Of a stretch of DNA of 64,000 bases, positions 51,598-60,577 are shown one piece after another. Position numbers and translations under genes: made by a program. Each line of letters begins with the position of its first letter. The first letter of the stretch is position 1. Origin of the DNA: Scleromatobacter sp039920745 (GTDB taxonomy: Bacteria > Pseudomonadota > Gammaproteobacteria > Burkholderiales > Burkholderiaceae_C); contig JBDSDD010000052.1 of assembly GCA_039920745.1 (NCBI GenBank), forward strand, positions 1 through 64,000. Direction: 5' to 3'. The notes beneath the pieces were generated by a model. It had not been told where the DNA came from, did no database searches, and saw only the letters and a list, made by a program, of their open reading frames with translations.

Positions 51598-52302
51598 ATG
51601 AATTCGTCCGACATCGACACCTTTTTCGCCACGCTGCAAGCCGCCAACCCGCACCCGGCCTCCGAGCTCGAGTACGCCAGCGTGTTCGAGCTGCTGACCG
51701 CGGTGCTGCTGTCGGCGCAGGCCACCGACGTCGGCGTCAACAAGGCCACGCGCGCCCTGTTCGTCGCCGCGCCGACGCCGCAACGCATGCTGTCACTCGG
51801 CACCGAAGGCGTCGAGGCGCATGTGCGCACCATCGGGCTGTACCGCAACAAGACCAAGCACCTGCTCGAGACCTGCCGCATCCTGATTTCGCAGCATGGG
51901 GGCGAGGTGCCGCGCGAGCGCGCCGCGTTGGAGGCGCTGCCGGGCGTTGGCCGCAAGACGGCCAACGTGATCCTCAACGTGGCGTTCGGCGAGCCGACGC
52001 TGGCGGTCGACACCCACGTGTTCCGCGTCTCCAACCGCACCGGCCTGGCGCCCGGCAAGACGCCGATCGCCGTCGAGATGAAGCTGCTCGCACGCGTGCC
52101 CGCCAGGTACAGGGACCACGCGCACCACTGGCTCATCCTGCACGGCCGCTACGTGTGCCTGGCCCGCATGCCGCAGTGCGGCCGCTGCGCCGTCTCGGCC
52201 CAGTGCGACTTCTACAAGCAACTGCCAGACGCGGCCCGCCCGAAGCCGGGCGAGGCCGCGCCCAACGCCCGCGCGCTGCGCGATGCCGGAATCACGCCAT
52301 GA
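51598..52302 (+). CDS. nth: endonuclease III
   Basis: A 234-aa DNA glycosylase/AP lyase that removes oxidised pyrimidines. The helix-hairpin-helix LPGVGRKTANVILNVAF contains the catalytic lysine, the aspartate is in VDTHVFRVSNR, and the [4Fe-4S] loop has C-x6-C-x2-C-x5-C in CLARMPQCGRCAVSAQC. The stop overlaps the next start by 4 bp. It is somewhat longer than E. coli Nth (211 aa) because of a C-terminal extension. Confidence 0.96.
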   Translation: MNSSDIDTFFATLQAANPHPASELEYASVFELLTAVLLSAQATDVGVNKATRALFVAAPTPQRMLSLGTEGVEAHVRTIGLYRNKTKHLLETCRILISQHGGEVPRERAALEALPGVGRKTANVILNVAFGEPTLAVDTHVFRVSNRTGLAPGKTPIAVEMKLLARVPARYRDHAHHWLILHGRYVCLARMPQCGRCAVSAQCDFYKQLPDAARPKPGEAAPNARALRDAGITP

Positions 52303-53234
52303 CGAGACGCCTCCTTTGCGCCCTGTGCGCCTGCCTGCTGCCCGCCGCCGCGTCGGTGCACGCCCAGGCGGCCGCGCTGCGCCTGACCGACGACGGCGGC
52401 CACGAGGTGGCGCTCGCGCACACGGCGCAGCGCATCGTCGCGCTGGCGCCGCACCTGACCGAGCTGGTCTACGCCGCGGGCGCGGGCAAGCTGCTGGTGG
52501 CAGTGGGCAGGTACAGCGACTATCCGGCCGACGCCGCCACCAAACCGGTGATCAGCGACGCGTTCGCGGTCAACTACGAGGTGCTGACGACCCTCAAGCC
52601 CGACCTCGTGCTCGTCTGGGGCAGCGGCACGCCCGAGCGCATCAAGTCCAAGCTGCGCACGCTGGGCATCCCGGTCTACGAGATCGAGATCCGCAACGTC
52701 GCCGGCCTGGCCGACACGCTGCGCAGCATCGGCCGCCTCGCCGGCACCGAGGGCGTCGCCCAGGCCCGTGCGCAGGCGATCACCACCGACTGGGCCGCGC
52801 TCAAGGCGAGCTACGCGGGCCGCAAGCCGGTGCGCGTGTTCTTCCAGCTGTGGGACGCGCCGCTGATGACGCTCAGCGGCCAGCACCTGATCTCCAGCGC
52901 CATCTCCGCGTGCGGTGGAACCAACGTGTTCGCCGAGCTGCCGACGCTCACGGCCACCGTCAGCTGGGAGGTGGCCGTGCAGCGCGACCCCGAGCTGGTG
53001 ATGACGGCCGGCAGCCCCAGCGAGCCGGCCAAGCCGGGTCGCTGGGCCGAGTTCGCGCAAGTCAGCGCGACCCGGCACGCCGGGTTCGGCCGCATCGACG
53101 GCGACCTGATCGCCCGCAGCGGCCCGCGCTTCGTCGATGGCGCCCGCGAGTTGTGCGTGGCGATAGATCGAGCGCGCCACGGGTTGCCGCAGCGGGTTGT
53201 CCCGGCGGCCAAGCCGGCCAGCGCAGCGCACTGA
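52299..53234 (+). CDS. BtuF-like periplasmic binding protein
   Basis: A 311-aa protein with a signal peptide (cleavage near residue 23, after VHA). It belongs to the helical-backbone metal-receptor class (ABC-type cobalamin/Fe3+-siderophore binding proteins): RIVALAPHLTELVYAAGAG, VGRYSDYPADA and LKPDLVLVWGSGTPER. Cobalamin is the best guess, given the resemblance to BtuF. No permease or ATPase gene is beside it. Its ATG overlaps the nth stop (ATGA), so it may be co-expressed with nth. Confidence 0.85.
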   Translation: MTRRLLCALCACLLPAAASVHAQAAALRLTDDGGHEVALAHTAQRIVALAPHLTELVYAAGAGKLLVAVGRYSDYPADAATKPVISDAFAVNYEVLTTLKPDLVLVWGSGTPERIKSKLRTLGIPVYEIEIRNVAGLADTLRSIGRLAGTEGVAQARAQAITTDWAALKASYAGRKPVRVFFQLWDAPLMTLSGQHLISSAISACGGTNVFAELPTLTATVSWEVAVQRDPELVMTAGSPSEPAKPGRWAEFAQVSATRHAGFGRIDGDLIARSGPRFVDGARELCVAIDRARHGLPQRVVPAAKPASAAH

Positions 53235-53380
53235 GACGCCCGGGCGGCCGCGTTTCCAGGAACTTGAGGGGCCCCCAGGGCCTCGGGCGAGAAGTGGGCT
53301 GCCTTTACCGACATTGAACTGTCGGGAAGACGCTTGCTTATCAACGGTTACCCAAAGCTGCAATTTCTAACAATCAGCTC

Positions 53381-53845
53381 ATGTTTCAGCCTTCGCGGGC
53401 CGAAATCCCAAACATGAGCACTGCCCTCCTCCATCGCCTCCTGAATCGCAAACCCGCCGCGCCGACCACGCTGCGGATGAACGTGTGCCCGCCGGACGTC
53501 TGCCCCCAGAGCGAGACCCTGTGGTCGGCCACGCTGCGCTGGCTGGTGGGCGGCAACGTCGAGGCCGTGCCGGCCCTGCGCACGCCGCTGGAAAAAGCGC
53601 GCAGCGAGTTCGTCGCGGCGCTCGACGGGCTGCTCGAGATCGATCACAACGGGCTGCTCAAGCGCGCCCAGCACGCCCGCTCGCTGCGCGAGTTGTGGCA
53701 TCTGCGCTCGGAGCTCTACACGTTGATCGCCCGCCGCGTCAGCCAGGTGGAAGCCAATGCCCGTCTCGCCCGCGTCAACCAGCACTTTCCCACCCGTGCC
53801 CAGCGCACCAGCACACCCGCCACGGAAGCCGCCGATGTCAACTAA
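53381..53845 (+). CDS. unknown 154-aa protein
   Basis: Not recognised. It is a soluble, helical protein with a basic N-terminus; an internal start MSTALLHRLLNRK at 53414 is as likely as the ATG used. Central segment: SEFVAALDGLLEIDHNGLLK and ARSLRELWHLRSELYTLIAR, helical and possibly coiled. It overlaps the next small gene by 11 bp, so the two form a pair, and a terminator follows the second. Codon use matches neighbours. Confidence 0.6.
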   Translation: MFQPSRAEIPNMSTALLHRLLNRKPAAPTTLRMNVCPPDVCPQSETLWSATLRWLVGGNVEAVPALRTPLEKARSEFVAALDGLLEIDHNGLLKRAQHARSLRELWHLRSELYTLIARRVSQVEANARLARVNQHFPTRAQRTSTPATEAADVN

Positions 53846-54227
53846 CCCTCGCATCGACCTGCTCGGCCTCGCCGAGCTCGACTCCCAGTTGGCGCCGGAG
53901 TCGATATTTTCCGACCAGATGGGCCTCCCCGCGACGCGTTCCGCGCGCATCGAGACGCGTCGGGCGTTCGTCGAGATGAAGCAGCTGTTCATGCGCGCGG
54001 TGGAAAACCTCGAGCACCGCAAGGGCGCGTGGCTGCGGGCCCAGGTGCGCGGCGCCGATGACCCGATCGACCTGTGGCTGTTGCGCGGGCCGCTGCTGGC
54101 CACGCTGCGCGAGGATGACGTCGCCACCCGGACGATGCGCGCCGCGCTTTACAGGACGCTCGACCGCACGTTCCCCGAGGCCTTCGGCAGCGCCGAGGTC
54201 AGCACGCTGAGCACCCCGCGTCCGTGA
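53835..54227 (+). CDS. unknown 130-aa protein, pair with the preceding gene
   Basis: Not recognised. From ATG 53835 it is 130 aa; a longer open frame upstream overlaps the previous gene and starts in Pro/Ser-rich filler. Features: RIETRRAFVEMKQLFMRAVENLE (helix), GADDPIDLWLLRGPLLATL and TRTMRAALYRTLDRTFPEAF. No membrane segments. Its start overlaps the stop of the first gene. The two probably act together; their role is unknown. Confidence 0.6.
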   Translation: MSTNPRIDLLGLAELDSQLAPESIFSDQMGLPATRSARIETRRAFVEMKQLFMRAVENLEHRKGAWLRAQVRGADDPIDLWLLRGPLLATLREDDVATRTMRAALYRTLDRTFPEAFGSAEVSTLSTPRP

Positions 54228-54249
54228 CGCCTCGTTGCATCCGCCGCAC

Positions 54250-54274
54250 AGGCCGCCTCCGGGCGGCTTTTTTG
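54250..54274 (+). terminator. rho-independent terminator
   Basis: GCCGCC and GGCGGC form a stem with a 4-nt TCCG loop and a run of six T residues. It ends the two-gene unknown operon 25 bp past the stop. Confidence 0.85.
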
Positions 54275-54324
54275 CGCTCGTTGCACGCCGGGGACGCCGT
54301 GTCGCGGGGGCCATAATCGACCGC

Positions 54325-55332
54325 GTGAACATCATCATCCTCGACGACTACCAGGACGCGGTGCGCAAGCTGCCGTGCGCCGCCAAGCTCACCGAACTGA
54401 ACGCGAAGGTGTTCACCAACACCGTCAAGGGGATCGGGCAGCTGTCGGTGCGACTGCGCGACGCCGAGGTGCTGGTGCTGATCCGTGAGCGCACGCGCTT
54501 CCCGCGCCAACTGCTCGAGAAGCTGCCCAAGCTGCGGCTGATCGCGCAGACCGGCAAGGTCGGCGAGCACATCGACATCGACGCCTGCACCACGCAGGGC
54601 ATCGCGGTCGCCGAGGGCGTCGGCTCACCCTACGCGCCGGCGGAGCTCGCCTGGGCGCTGATCATGGCCTCGATGCGGCGCCTGCCGCAGTACATCTCCG
54701 CACTGAAGCACGGCGCCTGGCAGCAATCGGGCCTGAAGGCGGCGTCGATGCCGCCCAACTTCGGCCTCGGCGTGACGCTGCGCGGCAAGACGCTGGGCAT
54801 CTGGGGCTACGGGCGCATCGGCAAGCTTGTGGCCGGCTACGGCAAGGCCTTCGGCATGGAGGTGGCGGTGTGGGGATCGGAGGAGTCGCGCGGCCGCGCG
54901 TCGGCCGACGGCTACCGTGCCGTCGCGTCACGCGAGGAGCTGTTCGCCAGCGCCGACGTACTCAGCGTGCACCTGCGCCTGAGCGACGCGACCAAGCACC
55001 TGATCAAGCTCAACGACCTGCTGCAGATGAAGCCGACGGCGCTGTTCGTCAACACCTCGCGCGCCGAGTTGCTGGAGGAGTCGGCCCTCGTCGCCGCGCT
55101 CAACCGTGGCCGCCCTGGCATGGCGGCGGTCGACGTGTTCGAGAGCGAACCCATCCTCGCCGGCCACCCGCTGCTGCGCCTGGAGAACGCGGTCTGCACG
55201 CCGCACATCGGCTACGTCGAGCAGAGCAGCTACGAGTCCTACTTCGGCGCCGCGTTCGACAACGTCGTCAACTTCATCAACGGCACGCCGACCAACATCG
55301 TCAACCCAGACGCCCTCAAGGTTCTCCGCTAA
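54325..55332 (+). CDS. D-isomer specific 2-hydroxyacid dehydrogenase family protein
   Basis: A 335-aa NAD-dependent dehydrogenase. The start is a GTG at 54325 (VNIIILDDYQD), since no ATG fits and the longer open frame upstream crosses the terminator. The Rossmann motif is LGIWGYGRIGKLVAGYG (about 158-174). The catalytic Arg is likely in NTSRAELLEESAL, the Glu in DVFESEPI and the His in PHIGYVE. The substrate could be phosphoglycerate, glyoxylate or another 2-keto acid. It stands alone, followed by a palindrome before the chromate transporter. Confidence 0.88.
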   Translation: MNIIILDDYQDAVRKLPCAAKLTELNAKVFTNTVKGIGQLSVRLRDAEVLVLIRERTRFPRQLLEKLPKLRLIAQTGKVGEHIDIDACTTQGIAVAEGVGSPYAPAELAWALIMASMRRLPQYISALKHGAWQQSGLKAASMPPNFGLGVTLRGKTLGIWGYGRIGKLVAGYGKAFGMEVAVWGSEESRGRASADGYRAVASREELFASADVLSVHLRLSDATKHLIKLNDLLQMKPTALFVNTSRAELLEESALVAALNRGRPGMAAVDVFESEPILAGHPLLRLENAVCTPHIGYVEQSSYESYFGAAFDNVVNFINGTPTNIVNPDALKVLR

Positions 55333-55376
55333 GGCCGTGGCGTTCCTGAACCGGATGTGAAAGCCCGATTTCTTTA

Positions 55377-55390
55377 GTCTTATATAAGAC
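55377..55390. promoter_or_regulatory. perfect 14-bp palindrome upstream of the chromate transporter genes
   Basis: GTCTTATATAAGAC is perfectly self-complementary and is followed at once by another half-site ATAAGACTT (55391-55399). It lies 59 bp before the chrA-like start in an AT-rich pocket. No regulator gene is adjacent. A role as operator is inferred. Confidence 0.55.
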
Positions 55391-55448
55391 ATAAGACTTC
55401 CCAGGTTCAGTTCGCGGGAGTACGCTCAGGCATCTCCTTCGAGAAGCC

Positions 55449-56150
55449 ATGGCGCCCTCAGAAACCACCCTCGATCCCGCGGCCGAACCCGCGAAGATGC
55501 CGGCACCCGACGAGGCTCCGAGCGTGATGTCTGGCGTGGCGAGTGCTGCCGAAACCGCGGAGGCCGGCGGTCTCCCTTCAGTACTCGACCACCAGGCGCC
55601 GCGCTCGCCAAAGTCGCCCAGCGAGATCTTTCGCGTCTTCACCCGGCTGGCGCTGCAAGGCTTCGGCGGGGTGCTGCCGATCGCGCAGCGCGAACTCGTC
55701 GAACGCGAGCGCTGGCTGACGCGCGAGCAGTTCCTGGAGCTGCTGGCCGTCTCGCAGGTGCTGCCCGGGCCCAACGTGGTCAACCTGTCGCTGATGTTCG
55801 GCGACCGCGCGTTCGGCTGGCGCGGCGGGCTGGCAGCGCTCGGCGGGATGATCCTCGCGCCGTGGTGCGTCGTTTTGGCGCTGACGGTCGTCTATGCGCA
55901 CTACGCGCAGCATCCGGTCGTGGCCGGCGCGCTGCGCGGCATGGGCGCGGTCGCGGCCGGCCTGATCTTCTCGACCGGCCTGAAGCTGATGCCGGCGCTG
56001 CGCCGCAACGTGCTGGGCGCCGCACCCGCTGTCGCACTCGCGGCGCTGATGTTCGCCGGCATCGCGCTGCTGCGCGTGCCGCTGCTCTGGATGCTGGCCG
56101 GGCTGGGCGCGGCCGCCTGCGGCGCGGCCTGGCGCCGGCTCAAGCCATGA
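55449..56150 (+). CDS. chromate transporter, N-terminal CHR-domain subunit
   Basis: A 233-aa membrane protein with one CHR domain after a 55-residue Ala/Pro-rich soluble leader. FTRLALQGFGGVLPIAQREL, the conserved SQVLPGPNVVNLSLMFG and the Gly-rich helix GWRGGLAALGGMIL are typical. Known pairs of short CHR proteins make a two-subunit chromate or sulfate-type efflux system. Its stop overlaps the next start (ATGA). A palindrome lies upstream. Confidence 0.92.
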   Translation: MAPSETTLDPAAEPAKMPAPDEAPSVMSGVASAAETAEAGGLPSVLDHQAPRSPKSPSEIFRVFTRLALQGFGGVLPIAQRELVERERWLTREQFLELLAVSQVLPGPNVVNLSLMFGDRAFGWRGGLAALGGMILAPWCVVLALTVVYAHYAQHPVVAGALRGMGAVAAGLIFSTGLKLMPALRRNVLGAAPAVALAALMFAGIALLRVPLLWMLAGLGAAACGAAWRRLKP

Positions 56151-56695
56151 CGCCAGTCGTCGCGCCCACCCTGTCTGGCAGCGACTGGGGCTCCGTCTTC
56201 GCGCAGTACCTGCTGCTGTCGCTGCTGTCGATCGGCGGGGCGATCGGCACCGCGCCCGAGATGCACCGCTTCCTCGTCGAGCAGCATCACTGGTTGACCA
56301 ACGAGCAGTTCAGCGCGTCGGTGGCGATCGCCCAGGCCGCGCCGGGCCCCAACCTGCTCTTCGTCGCGGTACTGGGCTGGGGCATCGGCGGGTTCTTCGG
56401 CATGTGCGTCACGATGACCGGCATCCTGCTGCCGTCCACCACGTTGACGCTGGCCGCCGCCCGCTGGGGCGAGGCGCGCCGCTCGACGCGCGGCGTGCAG
56501 GCCTTCGTGATGGGCATGGCGCCGCTGTCCGTCGGCCTGGTGCTGTCCACCGGGTTCATCCTCGGCAAGCCCGCCTACGACAACCTGTGGCTGCTGGCGA
56601 CGATGGTGTTCACCGTGGTCGTCTGCGTGCGCACCAAGGTCAGCCCGCTGTGGTTGATCGCGGCGGGTGGCCTGGTGGGCGCGTTGCTCGGGTAA
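56147..56695 (+). CDS. chromate transporter, second CHR-domain subunit
   Basis: A 182-aa protein with one CHR domain and five or six membrane helices. SLLSIGGAIGTAPEMHRFLV, SVAIAQAAPGPNLLFVAVLGWG and GMCVTMTGILLPSTTL mirror the first subunit's motifs. It starts in the ATGA overlap with its partner. The pair corresponds to the two halves of long ChrA. Confidence 0.92.
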   Translation: MTPVVAPTLSGSDWGSVFAQYLLLSLLSIGGAIGTAPEMHRFLVEQHHWLTNEQFSASVAIAQAAPGPNLLFVAVLGWGIGGFFGMCVTMTGILLPSTTLTLAAARWGEARRSTRGVQAFVMGMAPLSVGLVLSTGFILGKPAYDNLWLLATMVFTVVVCVRTKVSPLWLIAAGGLVGALLG

Positions 56696-56715
56696 GTACC
56701 GCACGTCCACCCGCG

Positions 56716-59700
56716 CTACTTCACGTCGAACGAGCCGACGAGGAGGTCGTCCTTGGCTTCTTCCAGTCGCAGGATCACGTCGCGGTGCTTCTCGGCCGAG
56801 GTGCCGAAGCCGGTGGTCAGCCGCATCATCACGCTGGTGCCGTTGCCCAGCGCCTGGCGGTGCGAGCCGTAGTACTTGGCGTGCACCTCGTAGCTGCCGC
56901 GGATGGCCTTCTTCAGCGAGAACACCTCGGGGCCGTAGCCCTGCGTGACGTCGCGCGTGTTGCGTCCGCCCTGGCGGCTCAGCAGGTGCTGGTAGCTCAC
57001 CCATTCGCCGTTGGGATCCTTGACCCACAAGTCGATGTCGGTGTTGTCGGTGTCCCAGGCGAGCGCGACGCGCACGTCCAGCGGCAGGTTGCGGCGCAGG
57101 CGTGGATCGATGGCCGTGACGTCGACCGGGTGCTGCGCGGCGATGGCGTCGAGCTCGCTCAGCGCGATGATGTCCATGTCGCCGAAGCGCGAGCTCCAGT
57201 TGCCCGACGCGGCCATCCAAAGCGCATCGACGGCCGGCTGCCAGGCGAGCGCGGCGGCCTGCGCGAGGCCCAGATCGCGCCATGATTGCGGCTCGTCGGG
57301 CGCCAGTTCGGTCACGCGTTGCAGCAGGCGGATCGCCTCGCCGGTCTCGCCGATCTCCTGCAGCCGGTAGGCGAGCACACGCAGCAGGCCGCGATCCTCG
57401 ATGTGCAGTTCGGCCAGGTTCGAGAGCACGCGCAGCGCGAGTGCCCGTTGGCCGTGCGTGGCGAACACCTGCGCGGCATCGAGGTAGAAGGCGGGGCTGC
57501 TCGATGCGCCCAGGCGCTGGTCCAGGTAGACCGCGTAGCGATCAGCGGCGGCGGCCTGGGCGAGGCGGCGCGTGCCGGCGGCGTCCGGCGACCAGGCCGA
57601 GATGGCGATGTGGATCTCGGGCGCAGGCTCGGCGGCGGCCACGGCCTTCTTCGCTTTCGCCACCTCGCCGACCCGGGCGACGCTGCTGCCGGTGACCGCG
57701 ACGCGCTTGTCGGCCTGTTCGTTGCGCTCGAGCGATGGCGACGCGGCGGCCGAGTAGGCATGGTCCGCCGCCGGCGCCATCGGCGCCGGGGCGCTGTTGC
57801 GCGGCGGCGGGGGCAGCGCCCCCAGTGCCGGCGGCGGCGCCATGGCGCGCATTGCACCGGCCGTCACGACGGCCTGCACCGGCGCGTTCTGCAGTTGCGA
57901 GACCTGCTGCGGCGCATCCTTGGGGAAGTCCTTGTCCCACCATGCCTGCAGCTCGCTGTAGCGGCTGGCCAGCGAAGCCAGGTGACTGACCGACTGCGCG
58001 GCCTTGGTCGCTGCCTGCGTGCGCAGGGTCGCGTTGTACGCGTCGCGCAGCGGGCCCACGGGCGGCACGATGTCGTAGCGCTGGTAGTCGGCCAGCGCCT
58101 CGAGCACGATCAGTGACGTCTGCGGCGTGACGATGCCGAAGCGGTTGCCCAGCGCCACGATCTCGGTGCGGTGCAGGTCGGCCTGCGCCAGCAACTCGTC
58201 GACACGCAGGCGCGCCCAGCGCTGCGCCACGAAGCCGGCATCGACGTTGTCGGTCAGAGGCGGCGCCATCAACGTGACGGTCTTGTGCAGCGGCGCGCCG
58301 TCACCAGACTCCAGCACCAGGTCCAGCTTCGCGGCCGCGCCGGTGAAGCGGCCGGCCAACACGAGGCGACCCGCATCGGGACGCCAGGACGCGACGGCAG
58401 CCTCGTCGAAGCCCTCGCCGTCGATGCGCACCAGGCGCGTGCCGCGTTGCGCGACCAGGCGCAGCGCGTCGTCGACGGACAGCGTCGCCAGGTCCAGCAA
58501 GCGGCCGCCACGCGACTCGGCCCACTGGCGCAGGAACACGGCCGAGCCCCCGCTGCCGGACTGCACCGCGTACGCCGGCACGTTGCCAGCGGCCGCGGCC
58601 GGTGGCGCGCCCCAGTTGCCCAGGCCGTCGGAGAACAGCAGCGCGAGGCTGGTGCGCGGCGAGCGGCTCGTCGGCGCGATCCACAGCGACGCGTTGCTCG
58701 CGCCGTCGTACGGAATCTGCTTGAGCGCGTCGGCCAGCGCCCGCCAGTCGCCGCGGCGGACGTCGAACATCCGATCCGGCTCGGCAGCATCGCGCACCAC
58801 CCGCAGCCGCACCTTGACATCCGGCGTCCAGGCGAACAGCGCGCCCAGCAGGCGCAGCTCCGCCTCGTGGTCGCGCATGGCGCCGGAGCCGGAGGCGTCC
58901 CAGATCAGCGTCACGTCATCGGGCTTGGCGCGCGGTGCCGGCTGGTCGGGCACCTGCAGTTCGGCGTGGAAGTAGCCCTGGCCGTCGACGCGCTCGCGCA
59001 GCAGCGTGTCGCCCTGCGGCGCGGGCCAGCTCAGGCCGAGCGCGCGCCGGCCTTCGGCGGACGGGCGGTAGCCGGTGCGGCGCAGCGTGACGTCGCTGTC
59101 GTCGCCGTCGGCCTTGATGCTCGCACCCTCCAGGCCGTCACCCAGCTTGACGCCGGCGGCCGGCGTGGCGTGCAGGCGCACGTGGAGATCCAGCTGGTCG
59201 GCGGCAGTGCCGGCGAAATCCAGCGGAAGGCCCAGGCTCAGGCGCTGCTGCGCGCCGGGCGCCAGCCACTCGGTGATCGCGACGCGCACGTGGCGCGCCG
59301 CGCCAGGGCGCAGCGGGTACACGCGCAGGCGAAAGTTCTCGCCGGCGGTCTGCTCCAGCAACGCAGGGTCGACGCCCTTGCGCACGACCTCCTCGAACAC
59401 CTCGCGGCCACGCGCCTTGGGCACGGGCACCGCGGCGCGCATCGCGCCGTCACCCATGTCCAGCGCGAAGCCGGTGACGGTCTGGCCGGCGTGCAGCGGG
59501 AACTGCAGCTCGCCTTCGAGAATGCGCGCGTTCGGGTTGAGCAGCATCAGGTCGATGACCGTGTGCACCAGGCTGCCTTCGACGTAGATGTCCACGCCGG
59601 CGCGCGCCAGGCGGATCGGCTGCTCGCCGCCGCTGATCTGCACCAGCCCGGCCTCGGGGCGGAGTCGGCCGGCCGGTGCCGACACGTCCTGCGCCATCAC

Positions 59701-59754
59701 CCCGGCTGCGCCCAGGCACAGCCCCGCCGCCACGATCCATCTTGCTTGCCGCAT
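56716..59754 (-). CDS. VIT / von Willebrand factor A domain protein with DUF2135 C-terminus
   Basis: A 1012-aa exported protein. The ATG at 59754 was chosen because GGGAGG lies 5-6 bp upstream. A signal peptide (about 1-22) is followed by a VIT domain (about 25-160), a VWA domain whose MIDAS motif D-x-S-x-S is in IWDASGSGAM near residue 282, a Pro/Ala-rich linker (about 630-690), a helical TPR-like part, and a C-terminal DUF2135 domain (NLPLDVRVALAWDTDNTDID and onward). VWA domains mediate metal-dependent protein contacts. No sortase or ATPase partner is adjacent. Role unknown; a periplasmic or surface scaffold is likely. Confidence 0.85.
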   Translation of the reverse strand: MRQARWIVAAGLCLGAAGVMAQDVSAPAGRLRPEAGLVQISGGEQPIRLARAGVDIYVEGSLVHTVIDLMLLNPNARILEGELQFPLHAGQTVTGFALDMGDGAMRAAVPVPKARGREVFEEVVRKGVDPALLEQTAGENFRLRVYPLRPGAARHVRVAITEWLAPGAQQRLSLGLPLDFAGTAADQLDLHVRLHATPAAGVKLGDGLEGASIKADGDDSDVTLRRTGYRPSAEGRRALGLSWPAPQGDTLLRERVDGQGYFHAELQVPDQPAPRAKPDDVTLIWDASGSGAMRDHEAELRLLGALFAWTPDVKVRLRVVRDAAEPDRMFDVRRGDWRALADALKQIPYDGASNASLWIAPTSRSPRTSLALLFSDGLGNWGAPPAAAAGNVPAYAVQSGSGGSAVFLRQWAESRGGRLLDLATLSVDDALRLVAQRGTRLVRIDGEGFDEAAVASWRPDAGRLVLAGRFTGAAAKLDLVLESGDGAPLHKTVTLMAPPLTDNVDAGFVAQRWARLRVDELLAQADLHRTEIVALGNRFGIVTPQTSLIVLEALADYQRYDIVPPVGPLRDAYNATLRTQAATKAAQSVSHLASLASRYSELQAWWDKDFPKDAPQQVSQLQNAPVQAVVTAGAMRAMAPPPALGALPPPPRNSAPAPMAPAADHAYSAAASPSLERNEQADKRVAVTGSSVARVGEVAKAKKAVAAAEPAPEIHIAISAWSPDAAGTRRLAQAAAADRYAVYLDQRLGASSSPAFYLDAAQVFATHGQRALALRVLSNLAELHIEDRGLLRVLAYRLQEIGETGEAIRLLQRVTELAPDEPQSWRDLGLAQAAALAWQPAVDALWMAASGNWSSRFGDMDIIALSELDAIAAQHPVDVTAIDPRLRRNLPLDVRVALAWDTDNTDIDLWVKDPNGEWVSYQHLLSRQGGRNTRDVTQGYGPEVFSLKKAIRGSYEVHAKYYGSHRQALGNGTSVMMRLTTGFGTSAEKHRDVILRLEEAKDDLLVGSFDVK

Positions 59755-59830
59755 TCCAGCCTCCCTGTTCAAAGTCGATGCGGGTTCAACGCGGCACGGA
59801 CGCGAACGGGGTGAAGCCGGGCGTGAAAAA

Positions 59831-60577
59831 TCAGCCGGCGGCCTTGGTGCGCTGGCGCAGCGCCTCGAACAGGCAGACGCCCGCAGCCACGGAGACGTTC
59901 AGGCTCTCCACGGCGCCGGCCATCGGGATGCGCACCAGCTGGTCGCAGGTCTTGCGCGTGAGCTGGCGCATGCCGTCGCCCTCGCTGCCCAGCACGAAGG
60001 CGACCGGGCCGGTGAGGTCGAGGTCGTACAGGTCCTGCTCGGCGTCGTCGCTGGTGCCGATGACGCGGATGTCGAAGTCCTTGAGCTCGTTGAGCGTGCG
60101 CGCCAGGTTGGTCACCATGATGTAGGGCACGGTCTCGGCCGCGCCGCTGGCCACCTTGGCCACCGTCGCATTGACGCCCACAGCGTGGTCCTTCGGGGCC
60201 ACGATCGCGTGTGCGCCGGCGCCGTCGGCCACGCGCAGGCAGGCGCCGAGGTTGTGCGGGTCGGTCACGCCGTCGAGGATCAGCAGCAGCGGCGGCCCTT
60301 CGATCGACTCGACCACCTCGTCCAGCGAATGCGGCATCGCCACGAACTCGACGCGCGCGACCACGCCTTGGTGGCGCGACGTGCCGGCCAGCTTGTCCAG
60401 GCGCTCGCCGTCGGTCTCGATGATCTTGATGCCACCGTCCCGTGCACGATCGACGAACGTGCGCATGCGCGCGTCGCGTCGATTGGATTCGACGTGCAGC
60501 TCGATGACCGACTTCGGCGCCGTCTTGATACGTACCGTGATCGCGTGGAAGCCAAAAAGTATGCGCGGGCTGCTCAT
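59831..60577 (-). CDS. rlmB: 23S rRNA (guanosine-2'-O)-methyltransferase RlmB
   Basis: A 248-aa SPOUT methyltransferase that modifies G2251 of 23S rRNA with SAM. The substrate-binding N-terminal domain opens ILFGFHAITVRIKTAP. The trefoil-knot motifs are LILDGVTDPHNLGACLRVAD, FVLGSEGDGMRQLTRKTC and IPMAGAVESLNVSVAAGVCL. All are present. The start was chosen at the ATG overlapping the DUF1624 gene stop (ATGA), so the two are coupled. Confidence 0.95.
   Translation of the reverse strand: MSSPRILFGFHAITVRIKTAPKSVIELHVESNRRDARMRTFVDRARDGGIKIIETDGERLDKLAGTSRHQGVVARVEFVAMPHSLDEVVESIEGPPLLLILDGVTDPHNLGACLRVADGAGAHAIVAPKDHAVGVNATVAKVASGAAETVPYIMVTNLARTLNELKDFDIRVIGTSDDAEQDLYDLDLTGPVAFVLGSEGDGMRQLTRKTCDQLVRIPMAGAVESLNVSVAAGVCLFEALRQRTKAAG

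Noticed and set aside
54235..54324. An upstream ATG extension of the 2-hydroxyacid dehydrogenase.
   Set aside because: It would run through a rho-independent terminator and read Pro/Arg-rich filler. The GTG at 54325 gives the normal N-terminus.
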